A program made the translations under genes and the position numbers. From Stipa capillata (lineage: Eukaryota > Streptophyta > Magnoliopsida > Poales > Poaceae), in NCBI GenBank assembly GCA_019208055.1, contig JAGXJF010001812.1, forward strand, positions 248,001 through 312,000: 64,000 bases of DNA, read 5' to 3'. Below the pieces are notes generated by a model. That model ran no database searches, was not told the DNA's origin, and saw nothing but the letters and a program-made list of their open reading frames with translations. Of this stretch, positions 43,220-53,272 are shown piece after piece. Position 1 is the stretch's first letter; each line of letters starts with the position of its first letter.

Positions 43220-44028
43220 GGGGTTGGTATCATGAGAAGGTATTTGTAAAAGCCATGTTGTGACTCCTAATTGGTACACCAGAGCGATACCAATAAAAGG
43301 GATACATCACATCTTGTGGGTAAAGTTGTACAATCTCTGTAAATTGTAAAACTAATCGATTAGCCATGTTTACAATCATGAACAAGCTCAATATAGCCAC
43401 CTATGTTGATCATCTGTGTTACTCGTTAAGGTATCTTTGTGGTATCCTTGGTAATTATTTTTGGTAGTTGTGCTACATTTCTTCTACAATAATTACTTTT
43501 GGGTTGTTTGTGATAAGTTACGTGCTAGTTGATGACCAGTATCTGACCAATGTTGCTTTATGAACTTATTTACTATATTGCAACTACTTATTCGCTTTCT
43601 ACAAAAGAACCTTAGTAGACTCTCCTTGAAATCGTTGCATCATTTATATCTGTTACACCTCCCTGATGACTTGCGGAGTACGTCTTGTACTCACCCTTGC
43701 AATAACCAATCATGCCAAGGAAGGAGTTGCTAATCTTTTCCCTGAAGAAGATACCTTGGAGCTCTAGGGTGCGTGTCCCAGTCAGATGCCTGTGCGGCTA
43801 ATGGATGGGTTTATCTACCTGAGTTTAATTACTACTTTTTCTACTATAGTGAACTTTTGTAAAACTCTTCCATGAGGTGAGCTTATGTTTTCTATATCTA
43901 AACTATTATGCTACCAATTAGTTTGAGTTTGGTTATGGTTATCATTTTTCTATCCTTTGTACACTAGCTTGATCTTGCAATTGTACAGTATACATAGAGG
44001 GTTCAGATTTTCACATCCGATTCCAACA
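43220..44028 (+). repeat. Tekay/Del 3' LTR, 5'-truncated
   Basis: Matches 39,567-40,405 and ends TTCCAACA. It joins directly to coding sequence, so its 5' part is deleted. Confidence 0.85.
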
Positions 44029-46789
44029 CTTGTACTCGACGTTGCCTCCACTATCACTGATCAGTCACCATCGTCGAAACATTTCTAGAGTTGGATTTGG
44101 TTAATGGCCTAGAGACATAATTGGAGCATGAATCTTGATGAAAAAGATAATTTACGATCGCTCACATGAGCGAACGATTTTCGACAACACACCTCCAAAA
44201 AACACGTCGCTCTGCCTGATGCGCCTCACACTTAGGGCCTCGTTCACGCACACTCTATCTCCATTTTTTCTCACTTCACATAATCTCCTCTTGCAAGTAC
44301 TGCCATTTTGGTTTGGCCCTGAGCATGCTTCCTTCGCTGGAGCTACACTGTAAGTTGCCATAGCACGTTGCTATCAGCTTAGGAAGGCCATGGGGGAGGT
44401 AGGGGTGAGTATCCAGATATAAGGATTTTTCTCTATTTTTGTTCTCGAATTTTTGGGATTTATTTGAAAGTTGTGTTGGGTTTTTCATTGCTTGATGTTG
44501 GAAGTGTAAATTTTTGTCGGCTTGGAAGACTTTTTTGGTTGAAAGCTGTGTATTTTTTGGAGTTGGAATCTACAATTTAGCAAGTTGGAAGCTCTAACAT
44601 TTTTGTTGAAATCTATGTTTTTTGGGTTCTAACTTTTTTGGTTGAAAGCTACAAAAAATTATTGGGTTGACAGCTCTCATATTTTTGGTTGGATGTCATA
44701 CTGAATTTAGTTGAAAGACAATTTATTGGTTAATAGTTTTTCTAAATTAGGTTGAAAGCTATAGAACATGGGGTTGAAAGACTGAATTTTATCGATTTTT
44801 TGATCTTCCTCTCTTGCTCAAAGAGGGAAAGAGGTGGGCACGTTTAGAGTGTTCTAGCAGTTACTGTTGCTGTCAGAAATCGACCGCCCAAATGAACGAC
44901 GGGATATTAGTCACTCCGGAATGGTTGATGCATGCATGAGCCATATGGACTCCCAGGCAAATTCATTTAAAATCCATTCTCCAAATTCCAATGTGGCACC
45001 CAATCGGGCAGCAATTTACACACTTTAATGTATGTCATTTTAGGCGAGAGTAGCTATTCATCGAATCATAGGACTAAACTAAAATCCTTTATGCTAGGAG
45101 AAAAAAAAATCCAATTTAGGCGCAACAACTACCCGTCACCTTTAACATTTTGAAAGTAGATGGCGGCATTCACAGAATCACAGTTTGGAAGAATCTGAAA
45201 AGGGCAGTATCAGGAGTTCAGGACCATGACGTGCTCGTATTCTTCCTCCACTACACATGCAAAAGTTCTCTCGTAACTTCGATCCTACCAGGATGCTAGT
45301 AGCCAGTACCTAAATAAACACATGCATGCAGTCTGCAGGGGGTGCAGGGGGAGCATTCAGTTCTAGTATTAGCCGGCCATGGTCCAATAAAAAATCTTTT
45401 ACAAAAGCTCAAAAATAAAGATGAGGGAGAAAAGATTAGAGTGAGTAAGAGGTGAGATTAAGCTTTTTGTTTATAGCAAGTGGCATGCCAAGCTTTTCCT
45501 TGCCCCTAGCTAGCTAGCTCTCTTCTTTTGCATGTGACAGTATCACAAAAGAATATGGTAACATTTATTCCCTCTCATGCATGTCACTAGGAAGATTTTG
45601 GAACCAAAGATATTCCTTAAGGAAAAGGTAGATTTTGGAACTAAAGCCATCACCTTACCTTACCATCCTTATAGTTTCCTTGGCCAGGAATATATTTATT
45701 CACACATGTGTATCTCGAAAATATCCAAACGTGTAAACAAATGGATCAATTCAATGAGAACATATATTACAGCTTTACAAATGGATCCATCCGTTCTTTT
45801 CCAAAACGTTAATTTCTTTGCTCAAATATATGACAAAAAGAAAATGTGAAATGGTGTACACAGTTAACCAATGAAGCAATACAATCAGAAAGCAATAAAA
45901 TTGTATGGTATACTCCTGATTATTAGACTAACATACAAACAATTAGATCAAAAGACCATGATAAACAATGATTGCCGCAATGATTTTGCATTGATCGGCA
46001 TGAGCAACCGACGGTTAACTGACCCTTCGTCCCCTGTGATGTCACCTTTGTTTTCTGTTCCTTTTTCTTTTTCTGTCTCTCGCCTTTTGCTTTTCCTCCA
46101 ATATCATCTTTGTCTCTTTAGACATACAAATTTGAGCACTCAAATGAAACTTCCATCCCGTTATCCGGACACATTGGGTGAAGAGAAAGATGAATCTAGA
46201 GAGAAAGACAGAGAGAGAGAGTTAAAAGGTGAGGTTGGATTTTGTTGTAAACTTTGCCTTTTGTGTGTTTCTTGGAAGCCACTCCTCCTATGCTGCTAAA
46301 CTCGCGCTTTTTAGTCTTGTAGTCTATTGGTGTATTTATGCTGATCCTATCATGGCAGTAATGATGGTGTCAGGGTTTTGGCTTGCCTTTGGTTGCCTCT
46401 CCGAGATTGGCTACTGTTCAAGCTAGGTGGCAGATGTGTTGCTCTTTCACCCATGATGATCCTGGTTGTCAGATGGCCAGAAGGATGGATACTGCCATTC
46501 TTTGCCCTCCTTACCACCTGATGTTTCCTGAAAAAAGAGAAAAATAGTAGTGTTGCACTGATGAGAGAGGTTCATGTTAGGAGAGAGAACAACCCAATCT
46601 CTATTGGAGATGTGCAATGCATTTGCTTCCGTGCATATAAGTGTATAATCTCTCAGGCTCTCTAGTAAAGTGGTGTAATATATGCTACAATTAATCTTGC
46701 TTAATTAATATTCGCTCAGACTGGGTTATAATAATCTTGCTTAATTAATATTCGCTCAGACTCTAATTTTTTAGAAGGCTTTATATGTA
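44029..46789. other. Intergenic region
   Basis: No gene is recognised. It includes the degenerate repeat field at 44,470-44,790, a pair of 30-bp direct repeats (AATCTTGCTTAATTAATATT followed by CGCTCAGACT) at about 46,693-46,722 and 46,732-46,761, and C/T-rich chance ORFs at 46.0-46.4 kb. Confidence 0.5.
44470..44790 (+). repeat. Degenerate short tandem repeat field (GGTTGAAAGCT-like)
   Basis: About ten irregular units of 25-40 bp each carry TTGGAAG or TTGAAAGCT followed by T-rich sequence. The units vary too much for a simple satellite. Confidence 0.7.
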
Positions 46790-47214
46790 GGCAAAATATC
46801 ATGTGCAAATGCCCATTTGGTGTAAATTTTGTAAATTCCCAGAAAACCATACGTAGAAGTCTTCAAAAATTCCGAAAAAAAATTCACATATAGGTGAGGA
46901 TATGGTCTACATCCCTGTAAAATTTCAACTTCAAATTTGAAACCGTTTGCGAGAAACAAAAAAGACAAATCAGGTCTGTTTACGTTCAAAACAGTGCAAA
47001 ACAGTGTTTTGCACTGTTTAACACTTATACAGACCCGATTTGTCTTTTTTGTTGCTCACAAACGGTTTCGAATTTGAAGTTGAAATTTTGCAGGGATGTT
47101 GACCATACCCTCACCTATACGTGGATTTTTTTTCGGAATTTTTGAAGACTTCTATGTATGGTTTTCTGAGAATTTGCAAAATTTGCACCAAATGGGCATT
47201 TGCACTAGATACGC
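46790..47214. mobile_element. Foldback MITE with about 200-bp inverted arms
   Basis: Left arm 46,802-46,990 and right arm about 47,015-47,206 are reverse complements with few mismatches. Matching landmarks are GTGCAAATGCCCATTTGGTG on the left and CACCAAATGGGCATTTGCAC on the right, and GAAGTCTTCAAAAATTCCG opposite CGGAATTTTTGAAGACTTC. The short centre holds AAAACAGTG and its complement. No coding capacity. Superfamily not assigned; target duplication not identified. Confidence 0.85.
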
Positions 47215-47581
47215 CCCGTATACTACTGATGCAAAATGGTGATCAAAAGTTCATTTTGGAGACTTATGATCTCCAAATGGTCTCTTCTAGAAACGGGTTC
47301 TCTCACCCTTGCTGCTCGTATGGATCGAACCCAGGTCGTGGCGTGTACACCACCACAACAACAATCTCGTAGTTGTACCCAAATTAGTGGACACAATTTT
47401 GTAACCAAAGTATTTCATGAAAAGAATCAGTTTCACTACCACCAAGAGAAACGGCACGACAAGCAAGACGAAATAATATATGTGCACTTAGCAGCTTCGG
47501 ACACAATACTAATCTTCCATAAATATGTGCGGCATTGATACGAAATTCGCAGATTCAACTGCAAAAGATGAAAAAGTACGT

Positions 47582-47583
<2 letters not shown>

Positions 47584-47615
<32 letters not shown>
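47584..47615. repeat. (GA)n microsatellite
   Basis: About 16 GA units, 160 bp downstream of the NAC stop codon. Confidence 0.95.
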
Positions 47616-47620
<5 letters not shown>

Positions 47621-47776
47621 ACTCCTTTGGACCTCCTTGAGGTGCACCCCATGATCACCTCTTCGAGGCCAGAGGTCGACCGTCCATCAAACTTTCGCGT
47701 TTGGTGTGGCCGCTCATCCTCCTAAGTCGTATTCGTCAAAGATAAATCAAACCAAACCGTAACACTAACCGAACAA

Positions 47777-50700
47777 TTAACTTAGGTACAACACCCAACA
47801 ATACTGGTGCTGATAAGCTACCTGCTGATGATGGTAGCTCACCGCGTGATCATACGGCTCCGCCGGCGCCGTGAGCACGACCGAGCCCTGGTGAACCCGC
47901 GGCGCCGCCGCGATCAGCGTGGCGATGGGGTCCGTCGGGGTGCTGACGAGGAAAGCCGTGCGCTGCTGCTCCTGGTGGACGGCGTAGTGGTGGCGCCGGT
48001 GATCGTGCTCATCGACGTGATGCTGCTGATGATGGTGCAGCCCTGCAGGGCGATGCAGTACTCCCTCGTCAGCCCTAGCCTGCACGTGGTGATCTGATGC
48101 TCCCATGCCCACCTGGGTGTACATTACTTGTAAATGTTAGTTACTTGCAGGGTATAATTAAATAGTAACTAATTACATGGATATATAGTAAGTGTACTCC
48201 AGTAACGAGCTTCTGTTACTACTCAAGCATTTACTAGTGAGTAAACATCTGTCACTGTTTGGTAGATAGGGAAGGTGAACCAATTTGGGAAGTAAAATAC
48301 AGCAGATTTTTTGTCAGGGACATATGGGTGATGCCCTTAATTAGGGTTGCTTCCTGTTTGAACAAAATGACGTCAAAGTGCAGTGTATTATACTGTGCAG
48401 CTTGTGTCCTAGGTGTGTAGTACTATCTGCATCAGTCTGTTTTTTCTTTCAACTCAATTAAAATTGCATGACAAAAATATATGTTGCTTCAACATTGCGT
48501 GCATGCATATAGGTCAAAGACATCCATCAATTTAGGTAAGATCTCAACCCTAGCTAGTACAGTTTTTCTTTCAGAATTTTCTCTCACCGTACCATTAATT
48601 AATTGATCAGACTGTGAGCTGAGTGGACACATTTCCCTTGATACCCTACAACCCTCCCAAAAAAAAACATTCCATCCAATTCCTCCGTACATTTCATTGA
48701 TCAAGAAAAAAGAATGCTCCTTCCTATTTTAAAATAAAGAGCTATAATTATGTAATTTTACAGCGTCCAAATTAAAAGAAGCGTGCATAGGTATCCTTGG
48801 CCATGCCATTGTAAAGCCACGTAAGGGCATGTGTTCTGCGGAAAAGACCCCGTGCTCAGGTGCTAGCATAGCTTGGAAAACCATATAAATAGTCATAAAA
48901 AATTCTGAATAAATTTGACAATATTGACGTAAGATGGAACTAAAATGTCATAAAATTTTAAATCCAAATTCTATCTACACATCAAGAAAAGAAATAGAAA
49001 AAATGGAAAAAAGACAAAGATCAAGCTAATACTCATATGGTAGAATTTGTCTTTTTATTGATGTGTAGATAAAATTTGGATTTGAAATTTTGTGTCAATG
49101 TTGTCATTTTCCACGCTTTGGTAACACGGTTGCATTTATTCTGCTCTCACGAGTTCTGAGAACGTGCAGTCAGCAGTTCACTACATTCAAAATTTAGCAG
49201 ATATTTTTGATTTCTTGGTGCTCTTTGCGAAATGTTTAGAGTTTCTAGCTCAGCACGGATATATTTTAACCCAACATTTGCAAATCCACCACACCTCATC
49301 CAACAATTTGCAATTACGATATTTTTTTAATTTTTTTTGAAACATACGGGTGCATACAAGTTTTTTCTTTCTCCTCTCTTTTCCCCGTCCTTTCTATTCT
49401 CGTTTCTCTCTCTCGCTCGGCTTAATCCCAGCCGTACGTTAAAGGCTTGAAAATTGAACGGCTGAGGATATGACAAAGGAAAGCCTATCTATATAGCTTT
49501 ACAACGTAGCGCGAGGATCCGAGAGATCGATCAAACTCACCTCCTCGAAGCTGTTCCTGAACTGCGCGAAGCTGAACTCGTCAATGCCGGCGCCGCCGTG
49601 GAACGTGGCACTGATCACGTCAGACGATGTCATTGACGGCGGTGGGGCCGCTGCCGCACGGTCGACCCTCCTCCTCTCCACCGGCGCGCCGGCGCTGGCG
49701 GCCGAGGCGTCGCCGACGCCGCACTGCCTCGGCTGCGTCTGGTAAAAGATCTTGGAGACGACGAGCTCGCCCTCGCGCTCCTCCTCGGACTCGCCGAGGT
49801 GGTACTGGTGCATCACCCAGTTGGTCTTCTCCGGCTTGCGGTGCTTGCCGAAGTTCGTGTAGAGCACCAGGATCTTCTTGCAACCCCTCTGCCGGCCGCC
49901 CACCACTACCGGCCGCGTCTTGCCGGTCTTGTGCCACCGCGTCTCGCTCCGCTGCTGCTGCTGCTGTGCCGAGGCTGTGGCGGAACGGGCGGAGGAGGTG
50001 GCGTCGACGGTCGCCGCGGCGGCCGGCGGCTGGATCTTGCGGCGCTTGCGGGTGCCGGTGGTGTAGGCCTTGGACGGCCGGTGGAAGAAGTGCCTGCTCA
50101 GCCCGTCCATGGACACACCTGCATGGCCATGGATGTCAGCACGTGCGAGGAGTAGTCATGTCTGTTTGGTTGTTTCACTTGAAAAAAAAAGAAAAAGAGA
50201 AGACAGTGATGCAACTATGCAAGATCAGGCCATCGGCTGTTGGAGGATATAACAACCTTGAGAGGAGGACAAACATAACTTTGGAAGCTAGGGGCAGATC
50301 TCATATCACATTTCATTCTAGAGAGAGAGAGAGAAAAATGCGCCACGACAACATTAATGTCGTACGTGCAGTACTGGAAGATTTGGGTGTACTATTTTTC
50401 TTCCTTTTGTTTCAAGATTCCTACAGTGCACTTGCAAATCCAGGTCTACCGTTTATGTATTTATATATCGGAGATATGCGCATCAAGTAGTATTCAAGTA
50501 GTATTCAAGTATCACTGGAACAAATTCACAAGTGAGAAAGAGAAGATGGTTAATGTATAATAGATGAACGACAATAAAAAGGCAAGAGAACTGGAAAATA
50601 TAAACTGAGCTAGCTGAGAAAGAGAAACTGAAATTACAAACCTCCAAAAAAGGGAACATTGTATTCCAAAAAGAGAGGAGTTTTTTTAACAGTAAAGAAC

Positions 50701-51191
50701 ACTCTTGAAGAAATTGGAAACGGTAGCTAGAAATAAACCTGGCAGTTTCTCAGGGTGGGTGTAGCAGATGCCGTCCTCCCCCTCGATCGTGGGTATGAAC
50801 TCGTCGATCAGCGGGTGCGACGCCGCTGCCGCGCCGCCGCCGGACCGGACTTTCGCCTCCAGGTGTTCGATCAGCTCCTGATCCGTCGGGTCAAACTTCA
50901 CTCCGGCCGGCAGCCCCACCCAATCCTATGTACACACGCAAGACACGATCAATCAAGAACTCCACCATGTATACATACACATGTATGTATACGAAAACCT
51001 AACAAAGAAGATGCCATGAATCGTGCGTACGTACGTACCAGCTTCCGGTCGATCTTATGACCGCACCTCGGGCAGCAGCTCGACTCCGACATGTACTTGC
51101 GGTGCTCCTCGATCCTCGAGCCGATGAGGTGGTGGCTGCCGCCGGCGCTGCTGCGGGTTCCGGCTGCTCCTGCTGTTGTTGCACCATCCAT
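47777..51191 (-). CDS. NAC-domain transcription factor, ANAC075/SND2-like group (four exons)
   Basis: Exons on the minus strand: 51,191-51,039, 50,925-50,739, 50,118-49,541 and 48,112-47,777, joining in frame to 417 codons. All introns have GT-AG ends (donors GTACGT, GTTTAT, GTGAGT). The N-terminus carries CCPRCGHKID, then DWVGLPAGVKFDPTDQELIE (subdomain A), HPLIDEFIPTIEGEDGICYT (B), RHFFHRPSKAYTTGTRKRRK (C), WHKTGKTRPV with KKILVLYTNF and NWVMHQYHLG (D), and EGELVVSKIFYQTQPRQC (E). The NAC domain covers about residues 55-246. These motifs match the clade of Arabidopsis ANAC075, ANAC073 (SND2) and ANAC010, which are linked to secondary wall and vascular programmes; the gene should be a nuclear DNA-binding regulator. 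An Ala/Gln-rich insertion lies at about residues 143-171 and a His/Gln-rich stretch in the C-terminal exon. The exact orthologue cannot be fixed here. Confidence 0.92.
48910..49115. mobile_element. MITE-like inverted repeat in intron 3 of the NAC gene
   Basis: AATCCAAATTCTATCTACAC at 48,961-48,980 pairs with GTGTAGATAAAATTTGGATT at about 49,063-49,082. The pairing extends outward through TGACAATATTGAC and GTCAATGTTGTCA, with a small insertion in the left arm. Confidence 0.65.
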
Positions 51192-51500
51192 GTCTTCTCA
51201 CCTCAACTGCCAAGAGGACAGCGGTACTTTTGGCTATCTCCTCAGCCTAAGCATGATCACATGTAAGAGAGAGGATTATTCACAAGGCTGAGGAGGAGGA
51301 AGAGGGAGACGGGGACAGGAGAGAGAGAGAGGGGAGAGGAAAGGGAGAGACCGGGGGAAGAGGAGGGTGAGTCTTGAGGAAGTAATAAAGATTTGGAGAC
51401 CAGAATTCCATGTGTCGATCGCTTTAACTGAAGGGATAGAGAGAGATAGAAAGGAAAAGGTTCTCCAGGTACACACGAAACACCTTTGGACATACGCTAG
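51192..51500 (-). promoter_or_regulatory. GA/CT-rich 5' leader of the NAC gene with a candidate uORF
   Basis: On the minus strand the 300 bases upstream of the NAC ATG are CT-rich (CTCTCTCT runs), as in many plant 5' UTRs. An ATG at 51,493 opens a 78-codon frame that stops at 51,257, 66 bp before the NAC start; if transcribed it would be an upstream ORF. The transcription start is not visible. Confidence 0.45.
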
Positions 51501-53030
51501 ATCAAGCTGTCCCTCCCTCCTCCCTACCCTCCACCTATCTTAGAGAGAAAGAAAGGGAGAGACCTCTCTGCATGCACGCTTCTATTACTCGGTTAATGCT
51601 AGCCACTCCTAAATACATAATAAAAATAGTTCATACTCTAGTATACTGAAATATGAATGGAAATTTTATGCATTATATATGTTTGCCAAATTTAGAATAT
51701 GTAGCAATATTGGTTGGGTTAGTCCTCCTATAAGATGGTTCACAATATAGTGGATTGGACATGTTGCAAAGTTTTAGGTAAATGTTTGTAGTTGGTAGTT
51801 TCTACTGACAAATAATGTAGGACAAAAGGGAAATAAATTATAATAACATAAGTACATATTAAATGCATGCTAGAAAGTATATAAGCATTTCACCTGTCTA
51901 TAGGAAATTCCGCCGTGCCATCTGTTTTACAACCTCTGAAAACTCTAATATAACATTTTGGAACGTTATTTGTTCAATGACGTATATATCTATTGAATTA
52001 AATTACTAAAAGATGAAACACGGCATTATTGGTGGCACATAGCAAGGATTAGCTAGAAAACCCTCTTATAAAGGAAACCGCTCCACAACCATCCTGGTTT
52101 TTGCTGCTTAGTGGTGGAAACAAAATAAAAATAACCCAAAAAATTTGAATTCAAAATTTTAATTTGCACCTGAAAACCAGATGAAAACATATCTAACCCG
52201 CTGAATATCAGACAAAAAGCCAAGTTTTAAAGTTGAAGTATTCAACTAGAGCGATTTGGAATCCTAAGGACCCCGAAAATTCCATAACAATGTGCAATTG
52301 TCCAAGAGAAATGCATGGGCTATACAATATTATTCTAAATGGACTTCAATCATTATACTTACTAAGCAAACTATCAAGCATCGTATTCCTTCATCTTTTT
52401 CTCTCTCCCACGATCACCTGATGTGCCCGCTCCGCCTCCTTCCCCAACCACATGTTTCTCGCCATGTAGCCTGCCAACTTTGTCGTGATTCACATACGTC
52501 ACCACCTCTAGCTTTCGACTCATGAAAAATTGTCTCTTTCAGCCATCCATTTTTACCTTTCAGGTAAAAAAATCCAAAGATTTTAAACTTTAAATGTGAA
52601 ATTTTCAACTCAAACAACACATGAACTTTCGCTTAACAAATTAACCAACTTTTAACTCATTGCCAAACCAAAAGTGGTCACCGGCAACACCAAGTAGTCA
52701 GGCACGGTGGGATCTACTCACCTTCTTGGATTTCAGTAGTGCAGATCAGTGAGGCCTTTCACCTTATGGAGAGGACCGATGGAGGGGGGAAAATAGGGGA
52801 AGTTTTGAATGGAGAATTAAATGTTTGTGCAACCTCTCTATGATATCCTTCATAGGCGACTGAATTTATCGGGTGGATCTGCCACGCATGATAATTAATG
52901 GCAGATTTAGGTTGTCTAATCTTTGCAACAAATACCCGTGTATCAATGAGTTCAATGTCTCAGTATGCATGTATTATTACGACACCATGTTAATATTAAT
53001 GACACATTCTCAAATGTATACACATCCGTG
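51501..53030. other. Intergenic region upstream of the NAC gene
   Basis: AT-rich with short chance frames. No conserved gene, LTR or TIR is recognised. The proximal part presumably contains the NAC promoter. Confidence 0.5.
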
Positions 53031-53272
53031 TTAAAATATAGGTCGTTTTATACATTTACACGATCTCTAAGTCACACTTTGACCATCAGTTTCTATAAGA
53101 ATATGTTGTTTTAAATAAAAATAAGTATACATTATAAAGTACATTTCGTGATGAATTCAATAATATCAATATAGTATTGTAGATGGTGGTAATTTTTCTG
53201 ATCGATGATCAAACATAAAATATTTGACTTGCACAGATTCTAAAATGATCTATATTTTGACATGAAGGTAGT
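53031..53272. mobile_element. Stowaway-like MITE with decayed ends
   Basis: The left end AAAATATAGGTCGTTTTA and the right end TAAAATGATCTATATTTT are inverted copies. The interior (ACTTTGACCATCAGTTTCTA, CATTATAAAGTACATTT, TTGACTTGCACAGATTCTAA) has the wording of a very common grass MITE family of the Tc1/mariner Stowaway type. Confidence 0.65.

Larger units (their letters stand above)
39567..44028 (+). mobile_element. Internally deleted Tekay/Del-type Ty3/gypsy retrotransposon
   Basis: The order on the plus strand is LTR, primer-binding site, gag, protease, start of reverse transcriptase, then an abrupt join to the middle of the 3' LTR. Motifs place it in the chromovirus Tekay/Del clade. Most of reverse transcriptase, all of RNase H and integrase, and the 5' part of the second LTR are missing. 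LTR divergence and many stops indicate an old copy. The 5' limit may lie as far left as about 38.1 kb. Confidence 0.8.

Noticed and set aside
46000..46426. Overlapping ORFs at 45.9-46.4 kb resembling a small membrane protein
   Set aside because: Driven by CT and GA low-complexity sequence; no conserved motif or splice structure.
49499..49540. Reading through the NAC exon 3 donor to the stop at 49,499
   Set aside because: GAG followed by GTGAGT is a strong donor, and exon 4 continues in frame after a good acceptor at 48,113.
49627..50490. 287-codon plus-strand ORF opposite the NAC exon
   Set aside because: Arg/Ala/Pro-rich shadow of the GC-rich NAC coding exon, without its own motifs.
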